Source: UBA4742 sp963734965 (GTDB lineage: Bacteria; Actinomycetota; Acidimicrobiia; Acidimicrobiales; Acidimicrobilacustridaceae). Taken from it: DNA of 64,000 bases. The translations under genes and the position numbers were made by a program. The stretch's first letter is position 1, and each line of letters begins with the position of its first letter. The notes under the pieces are model-generated. The model did not search any database. It had not been told where the DNA came from and worked only from the letters and a program-made list of their open reading frames with translations. Where the stretch lies: assembly GCA_963734965.1 (NCBI GenBank), contig CAVTJK010000003.1:558001-622000 (forward strand). The letters are read 5' to 3'. This document shows positions 16,280 to 24,497 of the stretch, one piece after another.

Positions 16280-18982
16280 TCAGTCGGACAGGACGAGGGT
16301 GGCGATGCGCCACGGGCCGAGCCGGAGCTGGCCCTCGAAGGGTTCGACCGGCGCGCCGCGCAGGTCGACCGACCAGCCGCGGCGACCGACGACCTCGACG
16401 AGGGCCGTCACCTCCGTGGGGTTCCACACCCGCAGCTCGAGACCACCGCCGACGCGGCGCAGCGACGACACCTCCGCGCCCAGGACGGTGAGGGCCTGCC
16501 CGGCGTCGCCCGCCGTCCCGGCCGCCGGGTCGGGGGCCGACGCCATGCCCCGGATCTTGGCCGGGTCGGCCACCTCGAAGGGCAGGAAGGCATCGTCGAC
16601 CAGCGCGTACGGATCGGCGGGACCGGTCTGCAGCGCATAGCGAACCGCCAGCGGCCCGATCATCTGCGGACCCTCGACCGGAGTCGGTGGCCCCGCCGGA
16701 AGGGGCCGGGTCGGCATCGGTCCCCGGGAGATCACGCCGGTGGCCCGGAGCAGGGTCAGCGCCAGGCCGTGGGCCCGGACGGTCGCGCTCGCGGTGTCGT
16801 CGGGACGCAGGTCGACCAGCTCGTACTCGAGCAGCCCTTCGTGGACGACGGTGAGTCCGCCGGCTCGCACGAACCGTCGCGACGGGAAGGTGGCCAGAGG
16901 CGCTTCGGTGTCCCCGCCTTCGGCTTCGAGACCGCGGGTCACCTCGGCGAAGGCGCACTCGGCGCGTGACTCGATCGCCGGCTCGGGCAGGGGGAACCAG
17001 ACGCGCACACGATGGTCTCGACAAGGGTTGTCGAGCTGGGTCGCGACCCGCACCAGCCGTTCGCCGGCGTGCACCTCGAGCTCGGTGACGACCTCGACGG
17101 TCCGCTCGCCGGTGCGGGCGCCGTCGGCGACACGGTGAGGCCACCGGTAGACGGAGGTGATGCGCAGGCGCGCCCGCACCGGTCCCGACTCGACGATCTC
17201 GACCCCCACCTCCTCGGGCTGGTCGACGACCACGTCGGCATCCGGCGGGCAGTAGTTGTAGGTGTCGCCGGCGTCACCGTCGTCGACCAGGCGCCCGAAG
17301 CCGGGCTGACCGTCGATGGCGAAGGTGCCGTCTGCATCCACCTCGACCCGCACCAAGCCGTTGTCGATGTGGGTCGCCTTGGCCACGACCGGGGCCAGCT
17401 CGACACCGACACGGCGCCCCTCGGCGGTGGCGTCGACCCGCTTCCACCCGAAGCCCCCGACGTCGGCGACCGACACGAGCACCTTGCGGCCCGGTGCCCG
17501 GCGCACGACCAACCGAGCGGGTGCGGCCGGATCGGCGGCGGCCAGATCGGTCATCGTCGCCCGCGCCGTGCCCGTCCACTCGCCACCGGCCCGGATGGGA
17601 TCGCGCATCAGTCGCAGCTCGGTCACGCCGTGGTCGCCGAGCTCGACCTCGCCGTCGACCACGTCGCGAGCGCTGTTCAACGTGCCCAGCATGGCCGCCA
17701 TGACCTGACCCCGATCGAGGCCGTCGAGCACTCGCTCGGCCGGGAACTCGGCGATCAACTGCGTGCCGGGGATCGGTCCGGTCCCGGGCACCGTCACCTC
17801 GACCAGACCGCGGCGGGTGCGGGCCGACGGGTTGACGGCCACGGGGCGGTCGCCGCCGACGGACCGACCCACGGCGGCGACGGCCCGAGTCGTCAGCCCC
17901 CTCGCGATCTGGCGCGCTTCGTTGTAGCGGTGCAGCACCGCCTCGGTGACCTCGTCGGCCGAGCAGGCGCAGACCGAGTCGTGGGCGGCGTTGCGGATGA
18001 GGTCGAGCCACGCCTCGTCGATGAGGGCGCCGGGCCAGGCCTCGGCATCGAGCCACAGCGCGCTCAAGGGCTCGGCTCGGCGCTCGAGATCGCGCTCGAC
18101 GACCGCGCTGGCCTGGTGCACGTCCACCCGGTTCGAGGCCACGCCCATCAAGAGGTTGGCGCGGGCGCCTGATCGCAGCTCGCCGACCACCCGGTCGAGC
18201 CCCGTTGTCGAAGCGGCGGCCAGGTACAAGGTCAGCGATCCGACGCGGATCGAGTAGTCGTCGGTCACGTCGGCCGCCTCGCTCACCACCCGTCCGAGCC
18301 AGGGGCTCGGCATCTGGTGATCGGTGCCGTTCATCCACAGCAACGGCCCGTCGGCCGCTCCGCCCGCCAGCGAACCGTAGGTCTGCTCGAAGCGTTCGAT
18401 CTGGGCCACGAGCTCCTTGGCGTCGGAGGGCAGCGTGGCGCCGTTGCTGTAGCCGTCGGGGAGGTACTGGGCCCGCACGGTCGAGCCGTCGGGTGCCTCC
18501 CACCAGAACGCGGTCGTGCTCATGGCCCGGGGGACCCCCCGCCACACGACGGCGTGCTCGAACCCGAACTGGGCCAGCAGCTGGGGCATCTGGGACACGT
18601 GTCCGAACATGTCGGGGAGGTAGCCGACCGCCATGGCCCCGCCGAACTCGCTGGCGCGGTCGAGCCCGAGCTGCAGGTCCCGGATCATCGTCTCGCCCGA
18701 GACCAGGAACTCGTCCATCAGGATGTACCAGGGGCCCATGGCGAGCCGTCCGGCGGTGGCCAGCCGGCGCAGCACCGGGCGCGCCTCGGGGCGCACGGCC
18801 AGGTAGTCGTCGACCACCGCCATCTGCCCGTCGAGCAGGAAGTGGGCGTAGGCCGGATCGGCGTCGAGCCGGGGCAACAGATCGTCGAGCAGATCGACCA
18901 GGCGGAGCCGGAAGGTCTGGAACGGCTCGTACCACTCCCGATCCCAATGGGTGTGAGCGACGACGATGACTTCGCGGCGCAT
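16280..18982 (-). CDS. Alpha-mannosidase, glycoside hydrolase family 38
   Basis: A 900-residue protein of the usual GH38 length. The N-terminal catalytic barrel begins with VVAHTHWDREWY (zinc ligands H12 and D14) and contains YLPDMFGHV with the likely nucleophile D124. A later RNAAHDSVCACS segment supplies the distal zinc His. The remaining residues (about 400-900) are the beta-sandwich domains of the family. It releases mannose from alpha-mannosides. Lacking a signal peptide, it probably works in the cytoplasm on imported or recycled glycans. TACGCT (complement of 18989-18994) is six nt before ATG 18982, suggesting its own leaderless promoter. The adjacent solute-binding lipoprotein diverges from it, but I cannot show a joint role. 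Confidence 0.95.
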   Translation of the reverse strand: MRREVIVVAHTHWDREWYEPFQTFRLRLVDLLDDLLPRLDADPAYAHFLLDGQMAVVDDYLAVRPEARPVLRRLATAGRLAMGPWYILMDEFLVSGETMIRDLQLGLDRASEFGGAMAVGYLPDMFGHVSQMPQLLAQFGFEHAVVWRGVPRAMSTTAFWWEAPDGSTVRAQYLPDGYSNGATLPSDAKELVAQIERFEQTYGSLAGGAADGPLLWMNGTDHQMPSPWLGRVVSEAADVTDDYSIRVGSLTLYLAAASTTGLDRVVGELRSGARANLLMGVASNRVDVHQASAVVERDLERRAEPLSALWLDAEAWPGALIDEAWLDLIRNAAHDSVCACSADEVTEAVLHRYNEARQIARGLTTRAVAAVGRSVGGDRPVAVNPSARTRRGLVEVTVPGTGPIPGTQLIAEFPAERVLDGLDRGQVMAAMLGTLNSARDVVDGEVELGDHGVTELRLMRDPIRAGGEWTGTARATMTDLAAADPAAPARLVVRRAPGRKVLVSVADVGGFGWKRVDATAEGRRVGVELAPVVAKATHIDNGLVRVEVDADGTFAIDGQPGFGRLVDDGDAGDTYNYCPPDADVVVDQPEEVGVEIVESGPVRARLRITSVYRWPHRVADGARTGERTVEVVTELEVHAGERLVRVATQLDNPCRDHRVRVWFPLPEPAIESRAECAFAEVTRGLEAEGGDTEAPLATFPSRRFVRAGGLTVVHEGLLEYELVDLRPDDTASATVRAHGLALTLLRATGVISRGPMPTRPLPAGPPTPVEGPQMIGPLAVRYALQTGPADPYALVDDAFLPFEVADPAKIRGMASAPDPAAGTAGDAGQALTVLGAEVSSLRRVGGGLELRVWNPTEVTALVEVVGRRGWSVDLRGAPVEPFEGQLRLGPWRIATLVLSD

Positions 18983-19170
18983 GGCGCCAGCGTAGTTCGG
19001 GCCGGAAACCGGGAATTGAGGGTCTCGTCACCTAGGTCGGATGACCCAAATGTGACCCAACTCGGCCCATTTGTAGACATCTGATTCAGAGTTGACGCTG
19101 ATCGGTCCGATGGATCGGTCAGGTCCGTCGTGTCCACATCACGGCGGCATCGGACAAGGGAGAGTCCAAG

Positions 19171-20832
19171 ATGGGACGATTCACGCGGGCCACCGGCGTC
19201 GGTGTATCCACGTTCCTGGCCCTGGCCATGTTGGCGACCGCCTGCGGGAGCAGCGGATCGACCCCGCAGGCCAAGACCAAGGCGACCGTGGCCAACACCA
19301 AGATCGTCTACGACGACGTCGTCATCCCGGATACGGGCAAGCCGAAGCCAGGCGGCAGCCTCGTCTACGGCGTCGAGGGTGAGACCAACGGGTGGAACCC
19401 CTCCGTCTCGCAGTGGGCCCAGCCCGGCCTGACCGTCGCCAGCTCGGTGATGCGACCCGCTCATGGCCTGGGGTCCGAACTACAACGTCGAGCCCTACCT
19501 GGCCCAGTCGGTGACCCACAACGCCGACTACAAGGTCTGGACCATCAAGCTCCGCCCGAACATCACCTTCAGCGACGGCGAGAAGCTCGACGCCACCGCC
19601 GTCAAGACCGACCTCGACGCCATCAAGGCTCGGCGCGCTGACCGGCGCCGGGTTCGCTCCGGTGGCCGACATCGCCGTTGCCGACCCGATGACCGTCACC
19701 GTCACGATGAACATCCCGTGGGTCGCCTTCCCCGCCATCCTGACCAGCCAGGACGGGCTTCATGGCGGCGCCGGCGATGATCAACTCCAAGGACACTCAG
19801 ACCCCGATCGGCACCGGTCCATTCCTGTTCTCGTCGTGGACGCCGGGCAGCTCGTTCGTGGCCAAGAAGAACCCGCACTACTGGCGAGCCGGGCTTCCCT
19901 ACCTCGACCAGGTCACGTTCAAGCCCATCACCGACGGCGAGACGGCCATGGCCGCGCTCACCGGCGGCGACATCGACATGTGGGCGACCAGCCTCGACCA
20001 GTTCCGCACCAAGCTGATCAACCAGGCCAACAAGGGCCAGCTCCAGCTCGTCTACGCCCGGGGTGAGACCGAGGAGAACATGACGATGCTCAACACCTCG
20101 GTGCCGCCGTTCAACGACCTGCGCATGCGCCAGGCCATGGCCTACGCCACCGACCAGCAGTCGTGGGCCAAGACGGCCGGCGTGGATCCGGCCAGCATCG
20201 CCACGGGTCCGTTCGCACCGGGATCGAAGTGGTACATCCCGGTCGACTACCCGAAGTACGACCTGGCCAAGGCCACCGCCCTGGTGAAGGCGTACGCCGC
20301 CGAGCACGGCCCGGTGTCGTTCACCCTGCAGTGCAACTCGGACACGATCGTCGCCCAGACCTGCCAGATCCTCCAGAGCCAGTGGGAGAAGGCGGGCATG
20401 AGCGTCAAGATCAGCAACACCGACGAGAACACGCTCATCAGCCAAGCCGTCGGCGGCAACTACCAGGCCACCATCTGGCGCCAGTTCGGCGAGCAGGATC
20501 CCGACGCCGACTACATCTGGTGGAACAGCGCCAACACCAAGCCGCCGCTGGCCCTCAACATGGCCCGCAACATGGACACGGCGCTCGATGCGGCTCTCTA
20601 CAACGGTCGCAGCAGCCACATCGAGAAGGAGCGCAAGCTCGACTACATCACCGCCGCCCGCCGGATCGATGCCGATCTGCCCTACATCTGGCTGAACCAC
20701 ACGGTCTGGACCATCGGCGCCAACAACCGGGTCCGCGGCTTCAACGACACCACGCTCCCTGACGGCAGCAAGACCGACGCCGTCACCAGCGGTGTCGAGC
20801 GGGTCACCCAGCTCTGGCTGACCAACTCGTAG
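19171..20832 (+). CDS. ABC-transporter solute-binding lipoprotein, family 5 (peptide/nickel type), three frameshifts
   Basis: About 552 residues after correction. It starts with a lipoprotein signal (LALAMLATACGSS), so it is predicted to be tethered outside the membrane. Family 5 landmarks follow: GGSLVYGVEGETNGWNP, LAQSVTHNADYKVWTIKLRP, TGPFLFSSWTPG and a C-terminal DADYIWW region. The frame breaks near 19460, 19630 and 19755; each is repaired by dropping one base, and the last stretch is in the original frame. Such proteins deliver oligopeptides, nickel or sugars to a permease, yet no permease or ATPase gene lies nearby. AGGGAGAG precedes the ATG. A TTGACG at about 19090 could be a -35 box. 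Confidence 0.88.
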
Positions 20833-20842
20833 GCACCTCGTC

Positions 20843-20904
20843 CAGCTGATCTCCGATCAGCTGATCAACCGTGGGCGGGTGGGGATCTGATCCCCACCCG
20901 CTTT
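20843..20904. terminator. Tandem hairpin terminator after the solute-binding protein gene
   Basis: Two perfect stem-loops follow the stop codon: CAGCTGATC/GATCAGCTG (20843-20863, 3-nt loop) and GCGGGTGGGGAT/ATCCCCACCCGC (20875-20901, CTG loop) followed by TTT (20902-20904). The second is the strongest terminator-like structure I see in the window. It overlaps the 3' end of the convergent repeat-protein gene and could stop transcription from both sides. Confidence 0.75.
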
Positions 20905-21366
20905 CGCGTCCAGGCCCTCGTCGTCGCCGGCCCGACCCATGCTGAGGAATCCGCCCGACGCGCCGATCGAGAGGATCGATCCGCTCGACCCGATCGACAG
21001 GATGGATCCGGCGGAGCCGATCGACAGGATCGAGCCGACGCTGCCGAACGACAGCAGCGAGCCGGCCGACAGCACCGACCAGGACGACATGATCGATCCC
21101 ACCGAGCGGTTCGACAGCACCGACGCCCGGCTCCGATACGAGCGCACCGACTCGGTCGATCCGATGGTGCCGGCGGTGGCGATCAGGCGCGACCGGATCG
21201 AGCCCAGGGGAACCCGCACGGCCGGGATCGACCCGACCGGGAGGGACCGGCCCTGCGCTCGCGCGGCGGCCACCAACCGGTCGTACGGGATGTGACCGAT
21301 CGCGGGTCCCGGTGCTTGACCACGGCGGCGCCCGGAGGCGGGCTCTGGCGATCGGCGAGCAAGCAC
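20857..21366 (-). CDS. Small protein with nonapeptide SILSIGSxG repeats
   Basis: A 169-residue protein. Residues about 60-145 consist of an Ile/Leu/Ser/Gly repeat with nine-residue spacing: SILSIGSAG, SILSIGSSG, SILSIGASG, GFLSMGRAG, preceded by looser versions (SVLSNRSVG, SIMSSWSVL, SLLSFGSVG). Alternating small and aliphatic residues with fixed period suggest a beta-solenoid or a self-assembling sheet; that is structural inference. The N-terminus (about 1-50) is Arg/Pro-rich with a short HIPYDRLVAAA helix. TACCGT sits exactly six nt before GTG 21366, supporting a genuine leaderless gene. It is divergent from rnhB. The C-terminal residues are encoded inside the terminator hairpins. Function unknown. 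Confidence 0.65.
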   Translation of the reverse strand: MLARRSPEPASGRRRGQAPGPAIGHIPYDRLVAAARAQGRSLPVGSIPAVRVPLGSIRSRLIATAGTIGSTESVRSYRSRASVLSNRSVGSIMSSWSVLSAGSLLSFGSVGSILSIGSAGSILSIGSSGSILSIGASGGFLSMGRAGDDEGLDAKAGGDQIPTRPRLIS

Positions 21367-21372
21367 GCCCTG

Positions 21373-21409
21373 ACGGTAGCAAGTCGCGCCCGGTGTCCAC
21401 GGGTAAGGT
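21373..21409. promoter_or_regulatory. Divergent leaderless promoters of the repeat protein and rnhB
   Basis: Minus-strand TACCGT (complement of 21373-21378) is six nt before GTG 21366. Plus-strand TAAGGT (21404-21409) is eight nt before GTG 21418. Both match the TA-N3-T box seen before many genes in this window. Confidence 0.5.
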
Positions 21410-21417
21410 CAGCGCCA

Positions 21418-22146
21418 GTGACTCGAACGGCCACGGCCCCCAAGCTGCGCAAAGCGATCAAGGCCAAAGCGCCCGGGTTGACCATCGAACGGGCCATGTG
21501 GGCCGAGGGCCACGACGTCATCGTCGGGGTGGACGAGGTCGGCCGCGGCTCGTGGGCCGGACCGCTGAGCGTCGGCGCCGCGGTCGTGCCCAAGGATCGT
21601 CGCGTCTACAAGATCCGCGACTCGAAGATGCTGACCGAGCCCGAGCGCGAGGCGCTGTTCGATCGCGTGGCGAGTTGGTGCGTCGCCTGGTCGGTCGGCC
21701 ATGCCAGCCACGTCGAGTGCGACACGCTCGGCATGTCGGCGGCCCAGAAGCTGGCGGCCGGTCGCGCCATCGACGGCCTCGGCCTCGAGCCCGACCACGT
21801 GCTGATCGACGGCAACTGGGACTTCGTCGGGCGCGGCAGCACCACGCGCATCATCAAGGGGGACGCGACCTGCCTGTCGATCGCGGCCGCGTCCGTCCTG
21901 GCCAAGGTGACGCGTGATCGCATCATGCGCGACGAGGCCGAGAACTTCCCCGGCTACGACTTCGATCTCAACAAGGGCTACCCGTGCCCGCGCCACAAGA
22001 TGGCCCTACGGGGGATGGGGCCGACGTCGATCCATCGGCGCACGTGGGTGTTCATGGACCACCTGCCGTGGACGGGCGTCCCCCGCCAACGCCCGGCGAC
22101 GTGGGACCCCGAGATCCAGCCGGGACTGTTCACCGACGGCGACTGA
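21418..22146 (+). CDS. rnhB: Ribonuclease HII
   Basis: A 242-residue protein. The metal-binding core is plain: VGVDEVGRGSWAGPL (D39, E40), YKIRDSKML and DHVLIDGNWDF supply the DEDD carboxylates, and SIAAASVLAKVTRD is the usual helix of RNase HII. It removes ribonucleotides from DNA and RNA-DNA hybrids. GTG 21418 is chosen from the -10 box eight nt upstream; the open frame extends further upstream without conserved sequence. The C-terminal tail (HLPWTGVPRQRPATWDPE) is slightly longer than typical. A 73-bp tandem repeat begins nine nt after the stop. Confidence 0.95.
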   Translation: MTRTATAPKLRKAIKAKAPGLTIERAMWAEGHDVIVGVDEVGRGSWAGPLSVGAAVVPKDRRVYKIRDSKMLTEPEREALFDRVASWCVAWSVGHASHVECDTLGMSAAQKLAAGRAIDGLGLEPDHVLIDGNWDFVGRGSTTRIIKGDATCLSIAAASVLAKVTRDRIMRDEAENFPGYDFDLNKGYPCPRHKMALRGMGPTSIHRRTWVFMDHLPWTGVPRQRPATWDPEIQPGLFTDGD

Positions 22147-22154
22147 GCGCCCGG

Positions 22155-22363
22155 CGGAGCCGCTGACGTTGGTGGAGCCCGGATGGCGAAGCGCCCGGCG
22201 GGAGGCTGGCCGACGACGCGGGCGCGGCGGAGCCGCTCACGTTGTTGGAGCCCGGATGGCGAAGCGCCCGGCGGGAGGCTTGCCGACGATGCGGGCGCGG
22301 CGGAGCCGCTCACGTTGGTGGAGCCCGGATGGCGAAGCGCCCGGCGGGAGGCTTGCCGACCAG
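22155..22363. repeat. 73-bp tandem repeat, about 2.9 copies, sharing a core with the dnaE2 insert
   Basis: Copies start at 22155, 22228 and 22301 with only a few substitutions between them. Each unit has a GCGG-AG-CCGC mini-hairpin and the core GGATGGCGAAGCGCCCGG followed by CGGGAGGCTTGCCGAC (copy 1 has GGCTGG). The same core, with three changes in 34 bases, recurs inside dnaE2 (36007-36040 and later copies). It fills the gap between convergent rnhB and the acyl-CoA dehydrogenase gene. Short open frames across it (MAKRPAGGLPT) are probably not genes. Confidence 0.9.
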
Positions 22364-22367
22364 AGGG

Positions 22368-23633
22368 CTAAGAAGGTTGCGTGCCGACCTTGAGGTCGCG
22401 GAAGGCGGTCTTGGAGTCGATGCCCGGGTCCTTGGGCAGGCCGAGCACTCGCTCGCCCACGATGTTCTTCATGACCTCGTCGGTCCCACCCGCCACGCGC
22501 ATCCCGGGGACGCCGCACAGGAACTGGCCCCAGGCGTAGGTCCCCCACTCGCCGGTGTCGGCCATCAGGCGCGGGCCGAGCACGCTGGCCACGAAGTTGG
22601 CGCTCCGCCACATGTTGTTGGTGAGCGACAGCTTGGCGATCGACATCTCGGGGCCGGGCAGCTGGCCGGCCTTGATCTTGTCCATGGCCCTCTGGTTCGT
22701 GTACTTCGAGACCTGGAACCCGATGTAGACCTTCATGAGCTCCTGGCGGGTCACGGGGTCGGCGTCGAGATCGAAGTGGCGGATCATCTCCGCCAGTCGG
22801 GTGACGTTGCCGAGGCCGGCTCCGCTCCCGCCGCCGGCTCCGATCGACGCCCGCTCGTTCATGAGCGTGGTCAGCGCGACCGTCCATCCCTGGTTGACGT
22901 CGCCGAGACGATGGTCGTCGGGCACGCGCACGTCGGTGAAGAACACCTCGTTGAACGAGGCCCCACCCGTCATCTGCCGCAGCGGTCGGACTTCGACGCC
23001 CGGGGCGTGCATGTCGACGACGAAGCCGGTCAGCCCCTTGTGCTTGGGCATGTCCGGATCGGTCCGGCAGATGACCTCGCCGATGTCGCTGTACTGCGCG
23101 CCCGAGGTCCAGACCTTCTGCCCGTTGACGATCCACTCGTCACCGTCGCGCTCGGCTCGCGTCTGCAGGCCGGCCAGGTCCGAGCCCGCGCCGGGCTCGC
23201 TGAACAGCTGACAGCCCACGAGATCGCCCCTGTAGAGCTTGGCCAGATAGGCGTCGCGGACCGTGTCGGTCGCGTGGGCCAGGATCGTCGGGGCCACCAT
23301 CCCCAGGCCGATGCCGAAGAAGCTCTGGTCGGGCACGTCGTAGCGGGCTTCGAGCTGACCGTAGAGCCGCTCATAGGCGTTGGGCAGCTCGCGACCGCCA
23401 TAGGTCGTCGGACCGCTGATCCAGCCGAGGCCGGCGTCGTAGCGCTTGGCCCGCCACGACTTGGCGGCGGCGATGGCCGCGTGCTCCTGCTCGCGGCTGA
23501 CCTCTTCGAACAGCGCCACGTCGTCGGCTCCCTCGCCCCAGCGGAAGGCTCGCTCGGCCTCCTTGGGCGTGGCGTTGGCGTCGAGGAAGGCGACGACCTC
23601 GCCCTGGAACTCGTCGATCGTGATGTCACCCAT
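22368..23633 (-). CDS. Acyl-CoA dehydrogenase family protein
   Basis: A 421-residue FAD-dependent acyl-CoA dehydrogenase. CQLFSEPGAGSDLAGLQTRAERDGDEWIVNGQKVWTSG (split here by its two landmark motifs, SEPGAGSDL and VNGQKVWTSGA) is the family fingerprint, and the C-terminal PGMRVAGGTDEVMKNIVGERVLGLP matches the helical domain seen in actinobacterial FadE proteins of lipid or steroid catabolism. No single active-site Glu is certain by eye. AGGGAGATG precedes ATG 23633. A perfect TTGACC/GGTCAA-type palindrome at 23653-23674 overlaps the probable promoter and should bind a repressor. A related site precedes the thiolase gene at 46267. Confidence 0.93.
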   Translation of the reverse strand: MGDITIDEFQGEVVAFLDANATPKEAERAFRWGEGADDVALFEEVSREQEHAAIAAAKSWRAKRYDAGLGWISGPTTYGGRELPNAYERLYGQLEARYDVPDQSFFGIGLGMVAPTILAHATDTVRDAYLAKLYRGDLVGCQLFSEPGAGSDLAGLQTRAERDGDEWIVNGQKVWTSGAQYSDIGEVICRTDPDMPKHKGLTGFVVDMHAPGVEVRPLRQMTGGASFNEVFFTDVRVPDDHRLGDVNQGWTVALTTLMNERASIGAGGGSGAGLGNVTRLAEMIRHFDLDADPVTRQELMKVYIGFQVSKYTNQRAMDKIKAGQLPGPEMSIAKLSLTNNMWRSANFVASVLGPRLMADTGEWGTYAWGQFLCGVPGMRVAGGTDEVMKNIVGERVLGLPKDPGIDSKTAFRDLKVGTQPS

Positions 23634-23652
23634 GGCTCATCTCCCTGCTGAG

Positions 23653-23674
23653 AACTTGACCGTGCGGTCAAGTT
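23653..23674. promoter_or_regulatory. Perfect operator palindrome upstream of acyl-CoA dehydrogenase
   Basis: Ten-base arms AACTTGACCG and CGGTCAAGTT are separated by TG. The site lies 20 nt upstream of the start codon and contains TAACTT on the minus strand, which could be the -10 element. The core TTGACC-N4-GGTCAA recurs at 46287-46306. TetR-family regulators of fatty acid catabolism bind palindromes of this type; the actual regulator is unknown. Confidence 0.65.
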
Positions 23675-23709
23675 AGTCGCTCCAGCCGCCGCCCACTACC
23701 GTCGTCGCC

Positions 23710-24144
23710 GTGGACCGCACCCATCCCTACAGTCGCAAGCTGCTCGTGGCCATGGTGGCCTGGGCCCTCTTCGTGTGGACGACACGGATCAGGAACGCCG
23801 CCGGAGACCATGCGGCGTCGACGGCCTCGAAGACCGGCGCGATCCTGCTGTCGCTCAGCTTCGTGGCCTTCGCCGTCGCCGGCCTCGTGGTGTTGTGGCG
23901 CAACCGCACAGGTCCCGCCCGCGTGTCAGCGCGCGGCGCGCTGGTCCTGCGAGCCTTCGCCGCCTGGACGACCGGGGTGTGGATCGTGTTCGCCACGATC
24001 ATCCTCGTGCACCACCACCCGGTCGCCTTCAAAGCCGTGCACGTGACGCTGGGCCTCATCTCGATCGCGCTGTCGGTGGGGTTGTGGCGCTCGACGGCCA
24101 AGCCGGTCGAGGTGGGTTCGGACGACCCGGCCTTGGCCCGGTAG
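23710..24144 (+). CDS. Small multi-pass membrane protein, unknown function
   Basis: A 144-residue protein with about four hydrophobic segments (LLVAMVAWALFVWTT, ILLSLSFVAFAVAGLVVLW, AAWTTGVWIVFATIILV and VTLGLISIALSVGLW). I do not recognise a domain. A histidine-rich turn (LVHHHPVAFKAVHV) lies between the last two helices, which might bind a metal or haem; that is speculation. GTG 23710 has TACCGT seven nt upstream. It is followed 12 nt later by the Nfu_N protein on the same strand, but that gene has its own -10 box. Confidence 0.75.
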   Translation: MDRTHPYSRKLLVAMVAWALFVWTTRIRNAAGDHAASTASKTGAILLSLSFVAFAVAGLVVLWRNRTGPARVSARGALVLRAFAAWTTGVWIVFATIILVHHHPVAFKAVHVTLGLISIALSVGLWRSTAKPVEVGSDDPALAR

Positions 24145-24156
24145 GCTCGCCCGGCC

Positions 24157-24486
24157 ATGGGACAACCCGTCACCGTCATCGAGAAGCCGTCATCGACCCC
24201 CGGCGTCGTGCGCTTCGAGATCAACCGCAGCATCACCGGCATGGGGATCGAGCGCTACCCCTCGGCGGATTCGGTGATCGAGGCTCGCCCGCCTGACGTC
24301 GCCGCCCGAGCGCTGTTCGAACACGGCGGCGTCGCGTCGGTCACGATCAACAGCAACATGATCACCGTGCAGCTCGACCCGGGCGCGTCGACCGCGGGCA
24401 TGAAGGAGCTCCTCGAAGAGCTCTTCATCTACTACCGCGAAGGTGTCGAAGTCGTCATGCCCGAAGGCGTCGCGGCAACCGACTGA
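24157..24486 (+). CDS. Stand-alone Nfu/NifU N-terminal domain protein
   Basis: A 109-residue protein that resembles the Nfu N-terminal domain alone: TPGVVRFEINRSI, then RALFEHGGVASVTINSNMITVQL and a helical C-terminus. In full-length Nfu scaffolds this domain precedes the CxxC iron-sulfur domain; here there is no cysteine at all, so it cannot hold a cluster on its own and may bind a client or another scaffold. TAGGCT nine nt before ATG 24157 suggests a leaderless start. It converges with the PLP decarboxylase gene 11 bp away. Confidence 0.75.
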   Translation: MGQPVTVIEKPSSTPGVVRFEINRSITGMGIERYPSADSVIEARPPDVAARALFEHGGVASVTINSNMITVQLDPGASTAGMKELLEELFIYYREGVEVVMPEGVAATD

Positions 24487-24497
24487 GCGGGCGCGGG

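Noticed and set aside
16241..16640. Extension of the cyclase frame to 16640 without correction
   Set aside because: The frame past about 15970 is Pro/Arg/Ser-rich antisense of the mannosidase. The shifted frame gives a coherent coiled coil ending at 16240.
22183..22371. Short frame MAKRPAGGWPT... in the 73-bp repeat
   Set aside because: It consists entirely of the tandem repeat, has no ribosome site and sits between convergent genes.
22242..23651. Long plus-strand open frame (469 codons) opposite the acyl-CoA dehydrogenase gene
   Set aside because: It is the antisense of a clearly conserved dehydrogenase and has an Arg/Val/Gly-rich composition typical of GC-rich antisense frames.
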